Assembly (NCBI GenBank): GCA_022036555.1
Contig: CM039139.1
Location: 14,784,319 to 14,848,318 of the forward strand
Length of the DNA stretch: 64,000 nucleotides
Origin: Microstegium vimineum
Lineage: Eukaryota; Streptophyta; Magnoliopsida; Poales; Poaceae
Reading direction: 5' to 3'
The position numbers and the translations under genes are program-made. Each line of letters begins with the position of its first letter. The first letter of the stretch is position 1. The notes below the pieces were generated by a model, which saw nothing but the letters and a program-made list of their open reading frames with translations, was not told the DNA's origin and searched no databases. Shown piece after piece: positions 31,986 through 43,744 of this stretch.

Positions 31986-34218
31986 TCAGAGCAGCGCGAC
32001 GACTGCGAGGGCGGCAGCGGCGGCGGCTAGGAGGAGGAGCTGCGAAGCGTCGGCGGAGGCGGCGCCGGTTGCGAGCTGCTCGCCGCCGAGGTACACCATC
32101 GAGCCGCCGTTCGTCGTGGGCTGCTGCTGCACGCCCGCGGCCTGCGGGTTCTCGCCGCTGTACTTCCCACTACACACACAGCAAAAAAAACAAGCAGGTC
32201 ACGGTTAGCACATGGTCTAGTACAGACAAAATTACTGTGAGCTCTTCTTAACATCGAGACCGTACCAGAATTGAAGAAGATTGATTACTAGTAGTTGTGG
32301 TCGTACGTGAGCATGCGAGATCTTTTGTGCCGGGCAGCGGTACGAGTACGTGGATATTTTGGGCAGGACGTAAATGCTCTCAGGTCTCAGCTGCACGCCT
32401 CTGAGCGTGGGAACATGGGGACGCAGTTGGGGGCGCAGGGCAGGACAGGGCGAATCAATAGGCCTATGGCTATGGTCCTAGGGGGACCGTACGGTCCCGG
32501 TGAAACGGCTAGTAGAAGGCAGTTCCAGGACAAATGCTGCGTGTCAGCGGCTCGTTGGCCTGACATGAGTGTGCGGGCAGAAGAAGTGACCTCACACGCC
32601 ATCCAGGGTCTAGGAGGCCGTGGATCCATAGCCGTTGACGTTACAGTACTGTCTATTAGCCGTTGGATCGTCCGTTACCGCCTCTCGTCCTCGTCGTCGA
32701 CTCGCCGGAACACTTTTTTCTGACATGAACATGTAGCCGAGGGCGACCGAGCACTCGACAGCACAGCCAGCCTCGGTCAGAGAGAGCAGTTAGAAAAAGG
32801 TGCTCATCAGAGAACACGATTCACGACATCACATTAGTTGTGTCTGTTGTGTGGATCGTGTCACTGTGTCAACAGTTAATCCCCCGGCCCAGTGTGAATG
32901 TGTGATGTCTTAGCTCTCAAGCCAGCCAATTTCTCAATACGGGAGTAGGCACTGTGTCCGTGGCTGAGGCTGATTTCCTACCGGTCCTATCAAAACCCCA
33001 ACCAACGTATTGTTGAATTCAACACGAAACCTATTCCAATGAAGAACCCAAAGGTAAGATTTGCTGCTACTTAAACGTAAACCTTCACGTATCGTATCGT
33101 CCGTGCCAAGACAAAGACTTTTGCGTAGATTGGTCACTATCGCCATCACGGCCTCGTCATCTATCTAAACACAAACAGTTCGACTGTGCATTACGCGCCA
33201 TTTTTTTTGGGTAAACAGTCACCTTCGTCGGAGCTTAGTTAAACGTGGTGAAACTTGAACAAGGTAAACCTTCAGTTACCTGGTGGTGCTGGGGCAGAAG
33301 GTGATGGCGTAGCTGATGCCGGTGGCGCAAGTGAAGGTGGAGGTGGAGTCGTCGTAGGCGTAGCTGTAGGCGCGCGGGCAAGCGTTCTTGAAGAACTGCG
33401 AGTACGTCGACGGCCGGCACGTGTTGGGGTTCCCATAAGCGCCGCTGCAGCAGTACTGCGGCGTCCCGAACGCCTCGCACGCGCTGCGGCACGCCACGGC
33501 GCCGCCGGGCGGCGTCGTCGTCGACGCAGCAGCAGCAGAAGCCATAACCCTTAGATCAGCCGGGCACGCGCCGTTGAGATCCACGAGGCAGCCAGTGGCC
33601 ATGCACTTGCTCGAGTCAGCGGACCCATTGCCGGCGCCGGCGCCCGCGCCCTGCGGGACGATGAGCATGGGGAGGTTGTAGCCGTCCACGAGGCTGACGT
33701 CGAAGAAGTCGAGGCCGCCGGAGCCATCCAGCGTGAACTCCGCCAGCGTGACGGGCGGAATGGCGCCGGCGCCGTTGCACTGGACGGTGCCCGAGCCGCA
33801 GTCGCCCGTGGCGCAGGTGAACTTGCCGGTGGCCGCGTCGGTGGCGCAGAGCGTGCGCGCCCACATCCGGCCCGACCAGCTCGATGGGACGGCCACCGTC
33901 GCCGACGCGCCGTGCGCCAGCGCGAACCCCGTCGTGGAGAGCGGGGCCGTGCCGGCTCCCGACAGCAGCCCCGGCCACACCGTGTAGCCGCAGTTGTTGG
34001 TCATCGTGAACGTCGCCGACCGCGCAGCTGCATATGCAAGCACCGGGAGATGAGAGGTGTGAGTTCAGTTCAGCACACGGAACGGCATGCATTGCTCGCT
34101 CAATGCGAACGAACGGGAGCAAGAACAAAGCAGAGCAGAGAGGAGAGGACTCACCTGGAAGCAGGAGGAGCAGAGCAAGTGAGCAGAGAGCGACATGAGC
34201 TGGGCACCGCCGCGCCAT
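31986..34218 (-). CDS. thaumatin-like protein with predicted GPI-anchor tail (3 exons)
   Basis: Three exons give an unbroken 331-residue protein: 34,218-34,155, 34,027-33,280 and 32,169-31,986, all with GT-AG borders and matching phases. Residues 1-22 are a signal peptide (ALCSLALLLLLP). The mature domain holds 16 cysteines and the family signature GKFTCATGDCGSGTVQC (residues 89-105). The acidic-cleft pattern looks intact (R79, E118, D131, D136 and an Asp in AYSYAYDD). After the last cysteine (AITFCPST) a Gln/Gly/Ser-rich linker leads to small residues (GAASADAS) and a hydrophobic end (LLLLAAAAAALAVVALL), the form of a GPI-attachment signal. So it is probably a secreted plasma-membrane/cell-wall protein of the PR-5-like group, possibly binding beta-glucan. 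Intron 1 is 127 bp and intron 2 is 1,110 bp. This is the only clearly intact host gene in the window. Confidence 0.92.
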
Positions 34219-34371
34219 CTTCGATGTTTTTCACAGTGTGTAATGTGGCACGCACAAGGCAGGCCTTGGCTCCAAGCTCTCTGGCTCACTCTGCCGACTT
34301 CCGCTGCCTTTCTTGTAATGGTAAATGGGCTGCGAAACGATGGGAGGGGGACGACCGATCTTTGACGGCCA

Positions 34372-34379
34372 CTTATATA
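34372..34379 (-). promoter_or_regulatory. TATA box of the thaumatin-like gene
   Basis: CTATATAAG reads on the minus strand about 155 bp upstream of the start codon, giving an expected 5' leader of about 120 nt. Confidence 0.6.
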
Positions 34380-34380
34380 G

Positions 34381-35539
34381 GATAGGAGGGGTCGCAGGCT
34401 CTAAGAAGGCCCAAGAGACGAAGCGAAGGGGAGCCGTATATGCCGCCCGTCCTGGACCGTCCGTCACCGGGGCCCAGATGTCAGCCTCCAAGCCAAAGTC
34501 GGCACCGGTTCCAGCTCTCCTCGCCGACTTCCTATTTTGTCCACGAACGCTTGGCTCCGGGCTCCGTGCGCGGCGCCACGGTGGGTATGGGCTCTCCGAA
34601 ATATCTCGACGCCGGCGAGCGACCGATCGGAGCTGGTGGTAGTGCCGTGCGTGCGGTACCTCGTCGCCCGCTACTCCAATTTATAGAGCGCCTCTGCCTG
34701 GGTGGGCGGAGGTGGGTTATTGACGCGGGAAGAAACGGGGAAGCCGAGCAGAGCAGGAAAAGAAAAGCCCCCGCGCGGAAGCTGTGCCCGTGCGGGTTTT
34801 GGTTACGTGATGGTGCTCGTTTCACCGATCTGTATGTGGTGGTATTTCGAGATTTTCCGTCGTCCACGGAAAATCCTGGCTAGCGGAATCGATAGGAAGA
34901 GAAAAAAAAACGCCGGCGCCGTTTCTCCTCCCTCGCAAGGCACGGCAGTTATTTTCCGCGGGATCGGAATAACAGAGGTGGACTACGGCGGCATCATGTA
35001 TTCGTATGTTTGATATTAAGATTCACGCTTGGAATAATAATCAAAGGACGGCCAGGGTCATTAGATTCGACGACGACAACGACAGCAACCAGCTTCGTCA
35101 GTGTTGCGGTGCCCGACGACGCAAACGCTTGTGCCAATTGTTGTTGGCAAGCGAAGCGAGCACATGCCCGGAATTGCCCGTTGCATGAGTGGAGCACAAC
35201 AGCTAGTCGAGCAGAGGAGAGCCAAGATGCAGTTCCCTTTCCCACATGGGAGGATGGGCGCGCGGGATCAATCATTCTCAGGCAGACACGAGGCCTTGTG
35301 CAAAAGACGAGTACTTCAGAGTCCACCAGGAAAAGGATATTGGTTCACATCTCTATATTGATCCGCGGCGCTTCTATGAAGTTGTTTTCCTTGTCTCCGA
35401 TTTTAAAGCTAAGTTCCTATGCATGAATATGAATTCAAAAACTAATGAAAATGAATCAACCTTACCCTTCCTTTAATATTTGTAACGTAGGCATGTGTTA
35501 AGCTAATGGATTTTTGTTCAGCACTTGCTTACTACCTTT
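34381..35539. other. upstream region of the thaumatin-like gene; no second gene recognised
   Basis: GC-rich sequence to about 35.0 kb, then mixed spacer. Several frames stay open because of composition, but none has a recognisable domain. It probably includes the gene's promoter. Confidence 0.4.
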
Positions 35540-36947
35540 CTAGTTGACAGGACAGGCCTTCGTCGGAGTTGAAATAAGAGAAGAATGAAGGGCTTCATAA
35601 GGAGTTATAGATAACCCAGTCGTGGAAGTGAATGAGTTAAGCCAAGGTAGGTAAGTAAAGATTGGAGTGATGAGAATATCTGTTTCCTGTAGATGAGCTA
35701 GGCAAAGAACATTCTCAAGGAATATCTCTATCGTATTAATAGCTCGTCTCGTATTGATGGATAAAGATGCGAACCCTTTGCCGAGGAATAAGAGTGCTCT
35801 TGGGATCCAGCTGCTTTCAAATCTCTATACTTTACTACAACTAGATTGAACAAAGGAGAGGTGGGAGCCGTTCTTGGGATTTTCGTTATAAGGCTTGGTA
35901 ACTACGGTCATATACGTTATAGATATTAGAAAAGGGCAGTTCTTAGGTCAAGCTTATTTGAGATGAGACCCGAACCAATACCACCCCGATACTGATATCA
36001 CGATACGTATTTTCTGAACAGGCACTAGGGAGGTCTTGCCAAAGCGCTTTCCAACCAACTAGTCAATCCCAGGCTTAACCCCTCTGCTCTTGTTGATTGC
36101 CATTTATCCTATCATCCGTTCGTGATACCCAAGCAGGCCGGAAGCCCATTTTCAAATAGGTTGCCTTCAGTAATCCGAGTACGCAAGTAGGGTCTCAGTG
36201 ATTATGCTAGAAGGGCCAAGTGGAGATGCTAGTGTTTAATCTCCTCCTATGCAGAGTTTTCATATAGCATCTGCAGCAAACAGTCTTCCTTCCATGGTCG
36301 ATCAGGCGTAATCTCCATAACCTACTGTTGTCACGTCTGAGAGGTAGAAGCTATCTATCCAATCCAATCCTTCTCCAAAATGCACCATGACCGATCCAAT
36401 TACTATAGAGCTAGCAACATCCCCTAAAGCCAATGCCTCTCTCACCCTTTTTCCAATTCAGATTGTACTGGTAGCATGTTGAAGTTGTGGAATGGTGTTT
36501 GTTGGTGAGTAAAGAGCCCATTCTAGAGATGAAGCACCACAATCTAGATTCCAGTTTTTCATTTCGTTCGTTACTTTCCCCTATTCTACGTATACCATCT
36601 CCGAGCCTCTCGTTAAATCGAATCAATTTATCAAGTTGGTCCTTGCTATGCCAGTTATAAGTTCCTGGGGATGTGATTGACCTAAGAAGCCCGTGTTATC
36701 GATAGATGTAAGTTCATAGTTGAAGACAAGGGAGTTTTAGCTTTTTCATAGATAGTCTGAGTTCGAGCTACTGTAGTCTCCCCCGTTTACCTTCTTTTTT
36801 AGATAGAATCCTCAATGAGTGGAAAGGACTCCCAGACTTGCTCCGCAGTACGAGCCCCATACAGAGCCGCGCCCTTGTGATATGATAAGAAGAAAAGGGG
36901 CCAGGCCACCCTCTTTTCTTTTCCGCACCAAGCCTTCTTGTAAAATT
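35540..36947. other. mitochondrial-type noncoding sequence left of the tRNA
   Basis: No gene recognised. The sequence has the unstructured, moderately AT-rich character of plant mitochondrial spacer, with no grass MITE ends. Confidence 0.45.
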
Positions 36948-37018
36948 GGGTGTATAGCTCAGTTGGTAGAGCATTGGGCTTTTAACCTAATGGTCGCAGG
37001 TTCAAGTCCTACTATACC
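36948..37018 (+). tRNA. trnK: mitochondrial-type tRNA-Lys (anticodon TTT), slightly decayed
   Basis: A full cloverleaf: D-arm AGCTCAGTTGGTAGAGC, anticodon stem-loop TTGGG-CTTTTAA-CCTAA with TTT at 36,981-36,983, and T-arm GCAGG-TTCAAGT-CCTAC. It has no intron and matches the native plant mitochondrial trnK type. The 3' acceptor strand reads TATACCA, one C short of full pairing with the 5' GGGTGTA, and the T-stem has a mismatch. It is probably a nonfunctional passenger of the transferred block. Confidence 0.88.
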
Positions 37019-37166
37019 AAAAAAAAAACCACTTTTGTATTCGTAAGGATGCATTTCTTAGGGACAAAGACCCATGCATACATTTAGGTCAAAATTCTCT
37101 ATACCATAACTCCTCTTTTCCCTACTGAGATAGATTTAAGGAGTACCCTGGCCGATGAAGGAGTCT

Positions 37167-38824
37167 TGAAAGGATCAAGATGCCCAAGAAGGGGGGGGGG
37201 TGAATTGGGCTTGTTTTAAATTTCTAAAGCAAATATAACAAAATGCCAATCACCCCCTAGTGCCTACCGTCCGTGTGTCCTAGCTAGAAAGCGGTAACAG
37301 TTCATAGGAATTAAAAACAACCTAAGCAATTCTAGTAGGAAATGTAAAAACAAGACGAAAAGTAATGCGGAAATGTAAAGAGCTAGGGAGAAGAAAATCT
37401 CATTGACGTAGCGATTTTTTCCCGAGGTATCGAGGTGTCGACACCCCCCCTAGTCCTCGTTGGAGCACCTCGCAAGGTATCGCTCCCCCTCTACCCGCGC
37501 AAGGGTAGAGTGCTCTCTACGGGCTGATTCTTCGCCACTCTGGCTCGGTGAATCGCCCACAACCGATCACAAGAGCTTAGAGAAGAGCCGCCAACAATCT
37601 CCCGGCGGTCACTTCCTCCGAACACCACCAAACCGTCTAGGTGCTGTCGAACACCAAGAGTAACAAGCACAAGACCTTCACTTGACCCACTCAAGGCTAG
37701 GAAGGTGGATGGATGCACACAAGTCACTCCTAATCACTCTAGGAGGGAAGAAAAAGATGAACTCTCTCTAATCTCTCCCTCACTAGCCTCTTGGCTCTCC
37801 AAAAGATTTCTCAAGGTGTCACAAGCTGAAACAATGGCCAAGCGTTCCTCTAAGGACCAAGGGGGCAATTATAAATAGTCCCCACCTCCAAAACTAGCCG
37901 TTTTTTACTTTTTCTTCTCTCAGCGTAGCCACCGGACCATGCACACTAGTCTAGAGCTCACTCTCGTTTCAAACTCAGGCACCGTCGGACTACTCTGCTT
38001 GGTCCGACGCTCTGGTCCGACGCTTTGGTCCGGAGCCTCGGTGCTCTCTGAGTGAAAACCTTTCTCTCTTTTATACACCACCGGACCACTCTCCTTGGTC
38101 CGGTGCCCTGGTCCGACGCTCTAGTCCGGAGCCAGGGTGCTCTCTGCATAAACCCAAACCCCTGTCATGAGGCGTCGGACTAGCCGTCGGACTAACCGTC
38201 GGACTAGTCCGGAGCCTTCTGTCTCTCTGAACCAAGCCACCGGACCACTCTCCTATGGTCCGGTGCTTACCAGACAGGTGGTCCGGAGCTCCTCGAGCTG
38301 GAAAACTGCCTAAGTCAACGACCACCGGACCACTCTCCTTGGTCCGACGCCCACTTAGCAGAGTGGTCCGGAGCCTCTTTCTCCCTCTTTTTCAACCGTT
38401 TTCGCTGAGGTTTCTTAAGGGATTTTGCTCCTACCATTTCTAGGGTTTATCAAGGGCTGAAAGCAAGGTCTCTAGGACTAGTTGTGACAAGTGTGCATAT
38501 ACCCACTTTCCTAAACTCTCCTAGGTCAAGCTACTAATCTCATACCCCCTTTATAGTACGGTCAAAGGAAAAACAAAAGCCCTAGCTATACTTAGTGCCC
38601 TTCTCAACCTTACGGCACTAAGAACTAGCCTAGTCTTCGTCGTGTATCTCCATCCTTTGCAACCGAAACGATTTCCATCTTGGGGCATGAATATCCATTA
38701 AGCCCATTCACAATGCATCACTCATGACCTAACATAAATGACTTTGTCTCTGCAAAACACACGTTAGTCATAGTGATCTAGTATTGTCGTTAATCGCCTA
38801 AACACAAGGGTCCATGATTCTACA
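37167..38824 (-). repeat. 3' LTR of element 2
   Basis: 1,658 bp. Compared with the 5' LTR it lacks about 25 bp inside the palindrome array near 37,940 and differs at roughly 20 positions by eye, mostly C/T or G/A. The palindrome array spans about 37,925-38,375. Confidence 0.92.
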
Positions 38825-38840
38825 ATCTCCCCCTTTTAGG
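38825..38840 (-). other. polypurine tract of element 2
   Basis: On the minus strand CCTAAAAGGGGGAGAT directly precedes the 3' LTR, identical to element 1. Confidence 0.88.
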
Positions 38841-39284
38841 TGATTGACGACAATACAAGCTCGAGTAGAGAATAAAAAGTGAATTATGATAAGAGAAGGC
38901 ATGACTTGACATGAGATAGGCATGGGTTAGTAATAAGAAAGACAAATACATGCCTAACCATTCAAGCCATGACAAGCACAATAGATATGAATTGAGCAAG
39001 TACTTGATTTCAAAAAGGATATGCTATAGCCAAAAGATCAGAGATTAGCGCGGAAGCAATAGCATAACCAAGTGACATGATATATATATAGGAATGTCCA
39101 CACATGTCACACAACCATCAAGTCTCAACCATCACACATATCATACAATGCAATAAGACGGTAAACGTGATGCATGATGCAATAGAGTTTATACACATCA
39201 AAAGAACGAGTCCTACTAGCTCCCCCTAAAGCTAGTCCATATACTCGACTCTCCCTCTCCCCCTTTGGCGTCGAAACACCTAAA

Positions 39285-41913
39285 CTAAGCGTCTGGAGGC
39301 GGAGTGGAAGCAGCCGTGGACCGGTCGAGCACCCTGAAAGCTGCCAGATATGTCTCATCATCGGAATCCTCCCCCTGAGTGTCTGTAGCTGGTAGCGAAG
39401 CGGTCTGGGGGTCGGAAGCTGACAGGTCTGTTGCAGTCGAAGACTCGGGAGCAGTGGCTGGAGAAGCAGTAGGAGCGGTAACCGATGCCAATGTCTCTGC
39501 GGGAGCCTCAGGAGCTGCGGTGTCCGGTGGTGCCTCATGCACTGACTCGACTAGAGTCTGAAGAACCGGAGACTGCATAGGCTGTACTGGAGTGGAGGTG
39601 ACAACTGTAGCATCGGTAGCAACTGCAGCTATAGGTGGAGTAGACACGGCTGGAGCCCGACTGTCGTGTGTAGCCTCTGAGGAAGCTACTGAGGAACGGT
39701 GCTGATCGGCTGTCGGTGCAACGAGCTCGGCCTCAACCTCTGCTGCTATCTGAGGACCAGTGGGGGACGGCTGACCGGTAATGTCACTGAAGGACGCTGA
39801 CAGATCTCTAGCAGTAGCACCCATCGTAGCGGTAAGAGGAGTGAAACATGTAGTGAGAGGGGTGAACTGCTGAGTGGGTCCAAAGGTGTCCAACCACTGA
39901 GTCACCTGAGTCGCCAGTGACTGGAACAGGGTGGTCAATCCGGCACCCTGAAGTCCACTGGACTGTATGGCTGGGGTGGGAGTGACTGACTGACCGGTGG
40001 AGCTCGTAGGGGCCACTGAGGGGCCAACTGAGGGTCCTACTGAGAACTGTGGCCCTCCTAGCTGCCCAACTGACTGTGAGGGCTGAGACGTGCTCATCAT
40101 CTGTATCTGTGGAGCTGCAGGGAACTCTAGAGGAGGAGCGCCAGTCCACTTCATCAGGTGGGCCATAAAGGCCATGTTCTGCTGCTGCAGCTGCTGGGAC
40201 TGTAACTGAAGGCGCTGAGACTCTAGCTGCATAGCAGCATCTGTCGCTGCATCTCGAAGTGATGCTCCTCTAACTGTCGCTGCATCTCGTCCTGTCGCTG
40301 TTGGACCTGTGTAACTGCAGTGACGAGAGAGCTCTGCTGCTCATTCATCCTGTTAAGGAGCTTGAGCATCATCGTCTCAGTGGCAGAGGCAGAGCCGCCA
40401 GCCTCAGTGTCGTGAGCCCGTGGGGGCATCTGTGGAACTGGCTGGAAATCGGCGTTTGAGCTGTCTGAAGTATCCTCAGGAGTCACATCAGCTCCAGTAT
40501 CTAGTCCATGGAGCTCCTGCTGCTCAACACTGCGAATTGCCTCATCCTGAGCATCAACCTCTGCTCTGTCAGCTGGTGCTGTCCTCTCTCTGACAAGACG
40601 GAGGACCCGGTTTCCAAACCGGCTATCAAACAACCCCAGGACTCTGTAATCTGGGAAAGTAGTCGGCGACTGATCCAATAGAGCACGGAGTCCAGGGTGT
40701 GCTCCCTCTAGCTCAATAGCAATGATAGAAGAAATCCAGTGAGCGTAGGGAAACTGTCGTCGGGCCCTCATGCCATCTGCTATCACATCCTCTATCTCTG
40801 ACACAAGAAAATCTGCAACATCGAATGGTGTCTGAGATACCAGGGCCTGAAGGAGAAGCTGCTGCATGTTGGTCAATCCTTCCTTGTAACCCGTGCGAGG
40901 TAGCAGAGTACGACGGAGCACCTCGTTCAACCTGTGAACTGTAGGCCTGAGCTCTGCTGGGCTACGCCTGGAGCCCTCTGAGAAGGGTGGCTTGAACAGA
41001 GGAGCCACCTCCTGCACTGACAAAGTACGGCCACCTCGAGCTCTGCGAGGCACTGAGGCTCCTCGGTAGCACTCGTAGTGTAAGTCAAGCTCACCACCCT
41101 GCTGGCGAAGGCGAAAGATCTCTCTTAGTCTGGTCAAATATAGCATGTACCTCTCGCCTCTGAAGGTGTACTGCACAAACTTGTGCTCCGGATCCACCCA
41201 AATTGAAGTATAGAACTCTCTGACCCATCTTTCTATATAGTTACTAGAACGCCTGAGTAAATCGGTGAGTCCCGGTAGGTAAGTCAAGAACGACCTGATC
41301 TCCTCACCTGCTAGCTCAACTATGCTCTCTAAGGAGCAAACCCTGTGTGGTCGTATCTGAATGCTGGTCAACTGAGCTGCTCGGTAGAAGTCCTCCATGA
41401 GAGGTGTATGCCATCCTAGTGAGGCTCTGGGGTCTCTCTGATCCGGACACCACTTCTCTAGAGCAACAAATCTGAGTTTCTTCACTTGCTTTGCCGTAAG
41501 ATTCCTCAGATCGAGGTGAATAGAGGCTGCAGCTGCGGTGGGAGCCGCTGACTGAGGTGACTGAGGTGACTGGGAGCGGGTGGAACGCCCCCAGGAACTA
41601 GGTGCCAACGGTGTACCCAGGGCCTCTGTGACAAGCTCTGGCTCCTGTGGAGTGTCCTCAGTGTGTGACCCAGCTGGAGGAGAAGAGGGAAGATCCCGCG
41701 GAGGGTGCCGAGTCTCACGGTACCTCGGCGACCGCCTCGCTTTGCGCGGTCCGCTGCATCGGCCACTGCCTCGGCTTTCTCAGCCTCTGTGAGCTTGCGC
41801 TTCTTCTTCTTCGCTTTCTCAACCACTTGCTTCTTGCCCTTATCTCTGGAAGGACGTGGAGGAGGAGCATCATCACCTGACCCAGCTGCATGAGCATGAG
41901 TACTGCGAGTCAT
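39285..41913 (-). pseudogene. third ORF of element 2, more intact copy
   Basis: It starts at the ATG at 41,913 with the same MTRST opening and basic KAKKKKRKLTEAEK stretch as element 1. A frame change near 41,720 separates the first 70 codons from a long open run (41,608-40,223). That run holds the globular region, a Glu/Gln coiled coil (MQRQLEEHHFEMQRQM) and no hydrophobic membrane segment. A second frame change near 40,228 leads to the Gln-rich and Pro/Ser/Thr-rich tail, ending at 39,285 after STAASTPPPDA. Between the two copies the family protein can be judged at about 850-900 residues. It may be a virion- or nucleus-associated accessory protein; the function is unknown. Confidence 0.78.
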
Positions 41914-42964
41914 ACTGATCAAGCAAAGAACCACTGCTCACTGTCAATCACAAGATCCACTGTCAACTGTCAGAACCACTGATCAAAGAAAGTACCACTG
42001 CCCTCTGGAAGTATCAACTGTCAACTGATCAAGCAGAGCACAACTGACAGAGAGGCCTCCAAGCCACTGGACTGAACCTCTGAGGCTTTGCCTCAATCCT
42101 TACTCGCGAGCTTTGCCCCGAGTTTAACTGCCACTGACTGCTGCTGGATAGAATAGACAGGGTATACATAAGCATATATAAAATCTAGAGATAAGGATCC
42201 GTATAGAAGCAAGCATCTAGATAAGTGATAGAATGAAATCTGACATGATACCTGAGGTAAGAAAGCGTATCTATTCAGAGCAATGTCAAGTACCAAAGCA
42301 CTCTCTGAACGAGATATACCAGCTGCGAATTACAATAGGCAATAAGATTTAGTGAGCTGGATTGAATTGCTTAAGAGTTTTCAAGGAATAGTACTAGGGC
42401 ATAACTCAATCGATGACTCGACAAAACGCGATATCGTAAATCGAAACCATACCCTAGTAGCGAGGAGTGAAGCCGTCGACGATGATAGGAAATCGGTCGA
42501 GGACGAAATGCGGCGAAGACGATGACGAAGTGAATTCGTTCGAGGACGAACGCGGCGAAAAACAACACCCCGAACCCTAGGGTTAGGGCAAACCCTAGGT
42601 CCTTTGATCTTGCTGTGGCAATGGAAGGAGGGGATGAAACCCTAGGTTGCTTGCACACGCAGGGAGGTGGTGGAGGCTTGGGCGTGGAGCTTGGCCGCCG
42701 GCAAGCAGTTCACGGCGGCGAGGTGGAAGGCGGTGGTGGAGCTGTGAGCAGCGGCGGCGATGGAAGGAAGTGGCAGTGGAGAATGGCGGCGCGGCTTGGC
42801 GAGGAGAGCTGGAGCTCAGTGGAGGCTCACCAGCGGCGAAGTGGGCGTGGCGGCGAGGCTAGGGCAGAGCGGCGGCGGAGCAGGGCGGTGACGGCGTACG
42901 GATGGAAACAGAGGAACTGCCGAGACAGACGCGAACGCAGGGGGTTATCCGCAAAAATTCAACG

Positions 42965-43260
42965 CGTCGGACCACTCCGCTTGGTCCGGTGGCTGGTCCG
43001 ACTGGTGGTCCGACGGTACCAGAGAAAGAGAAACAGAGAGCAACTAACCACCGGACTACTGCGTCGGAGACTCACCGGACTGATCCGACGGTGCAAGGAT
43101 AGGATTTACAGAGGCACCGGACAACTTGTCATTGGTCCGGTGCAGCGTCGGACACTGGTCCGACGGATTTTTGGACTGGAAAGGATTTATGCAGTAAGGG
43201 TCGAGGCGTCGGACCACTGCGTCGGACCAATGCAGAGTGGTCCGGAGGGTGGTCCGGTGC
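42965..43260. repeat. internal CCGGACC palindrome array of element 2
   Basis: Cluster of CGGACC/GGTCCG inverted pairs between pol and the third ORF, matching the internal cluster of element 1 in position and type. Confidence 0.7.
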
Positions 43261-43744
43261 TTAATTTTGCTCTGAATTTTCCTATTTTTCTCTCCAATCT
43301 TTTCTCTTAGCCAAGTACCAACATAAAAGAGCAGAGAGGAACACTTGTTGGACTTAACATAAGAACCATCTCTCAAACCCTCAATTTTAGAAGTAGTTTG
43401 CCATAGGCTAGGATTAGTTTTCATAAGAAAATAGTTCAATAAAGCTCCAAGGTCACCTTAGGGGCACAAGAGGGGCATTAGCTGAAGCTAGAGCGTTGAA
43501 TTGCTCCCCCTAAGTGTTGAACCTAATGATGACCAACAAACTTAACCGAAAAGAAACGAAGAAGCAACACTTATGCATATGCAATGCAAAACGGAATTTG
43601 AATCTAGGTTGCTTGCAAGTTTAAACCACGGTTAAGCTTGGTCACACGCTTTGAGGGCGGTTATCTTAACCGCATTAGCCAAGCCTATGTGCATTACCAA
43701 ATTAAACAAGTTATATTACTTATGAATGCATGATTCACACAAGC

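Noticed and set aside
31702..32208. Plus-strand protein opposite exon 3 of the thaumatin-like gene
   Set aside because: Low-complexity antisense frame over the exon and its 3' region; no domain.
32295..32723. Gene inside intron 2 of the thaumatin-like gene
   Set aside because: Open by composition only; no start context, splice sites or recognisable domain.
33255..33987. Plus-strand open frames over the thaumatin-like gene
   Set aside because: GC-rich antisense shadows. The minus strand has the family signature, 16 cysteines and consistent splice sites.
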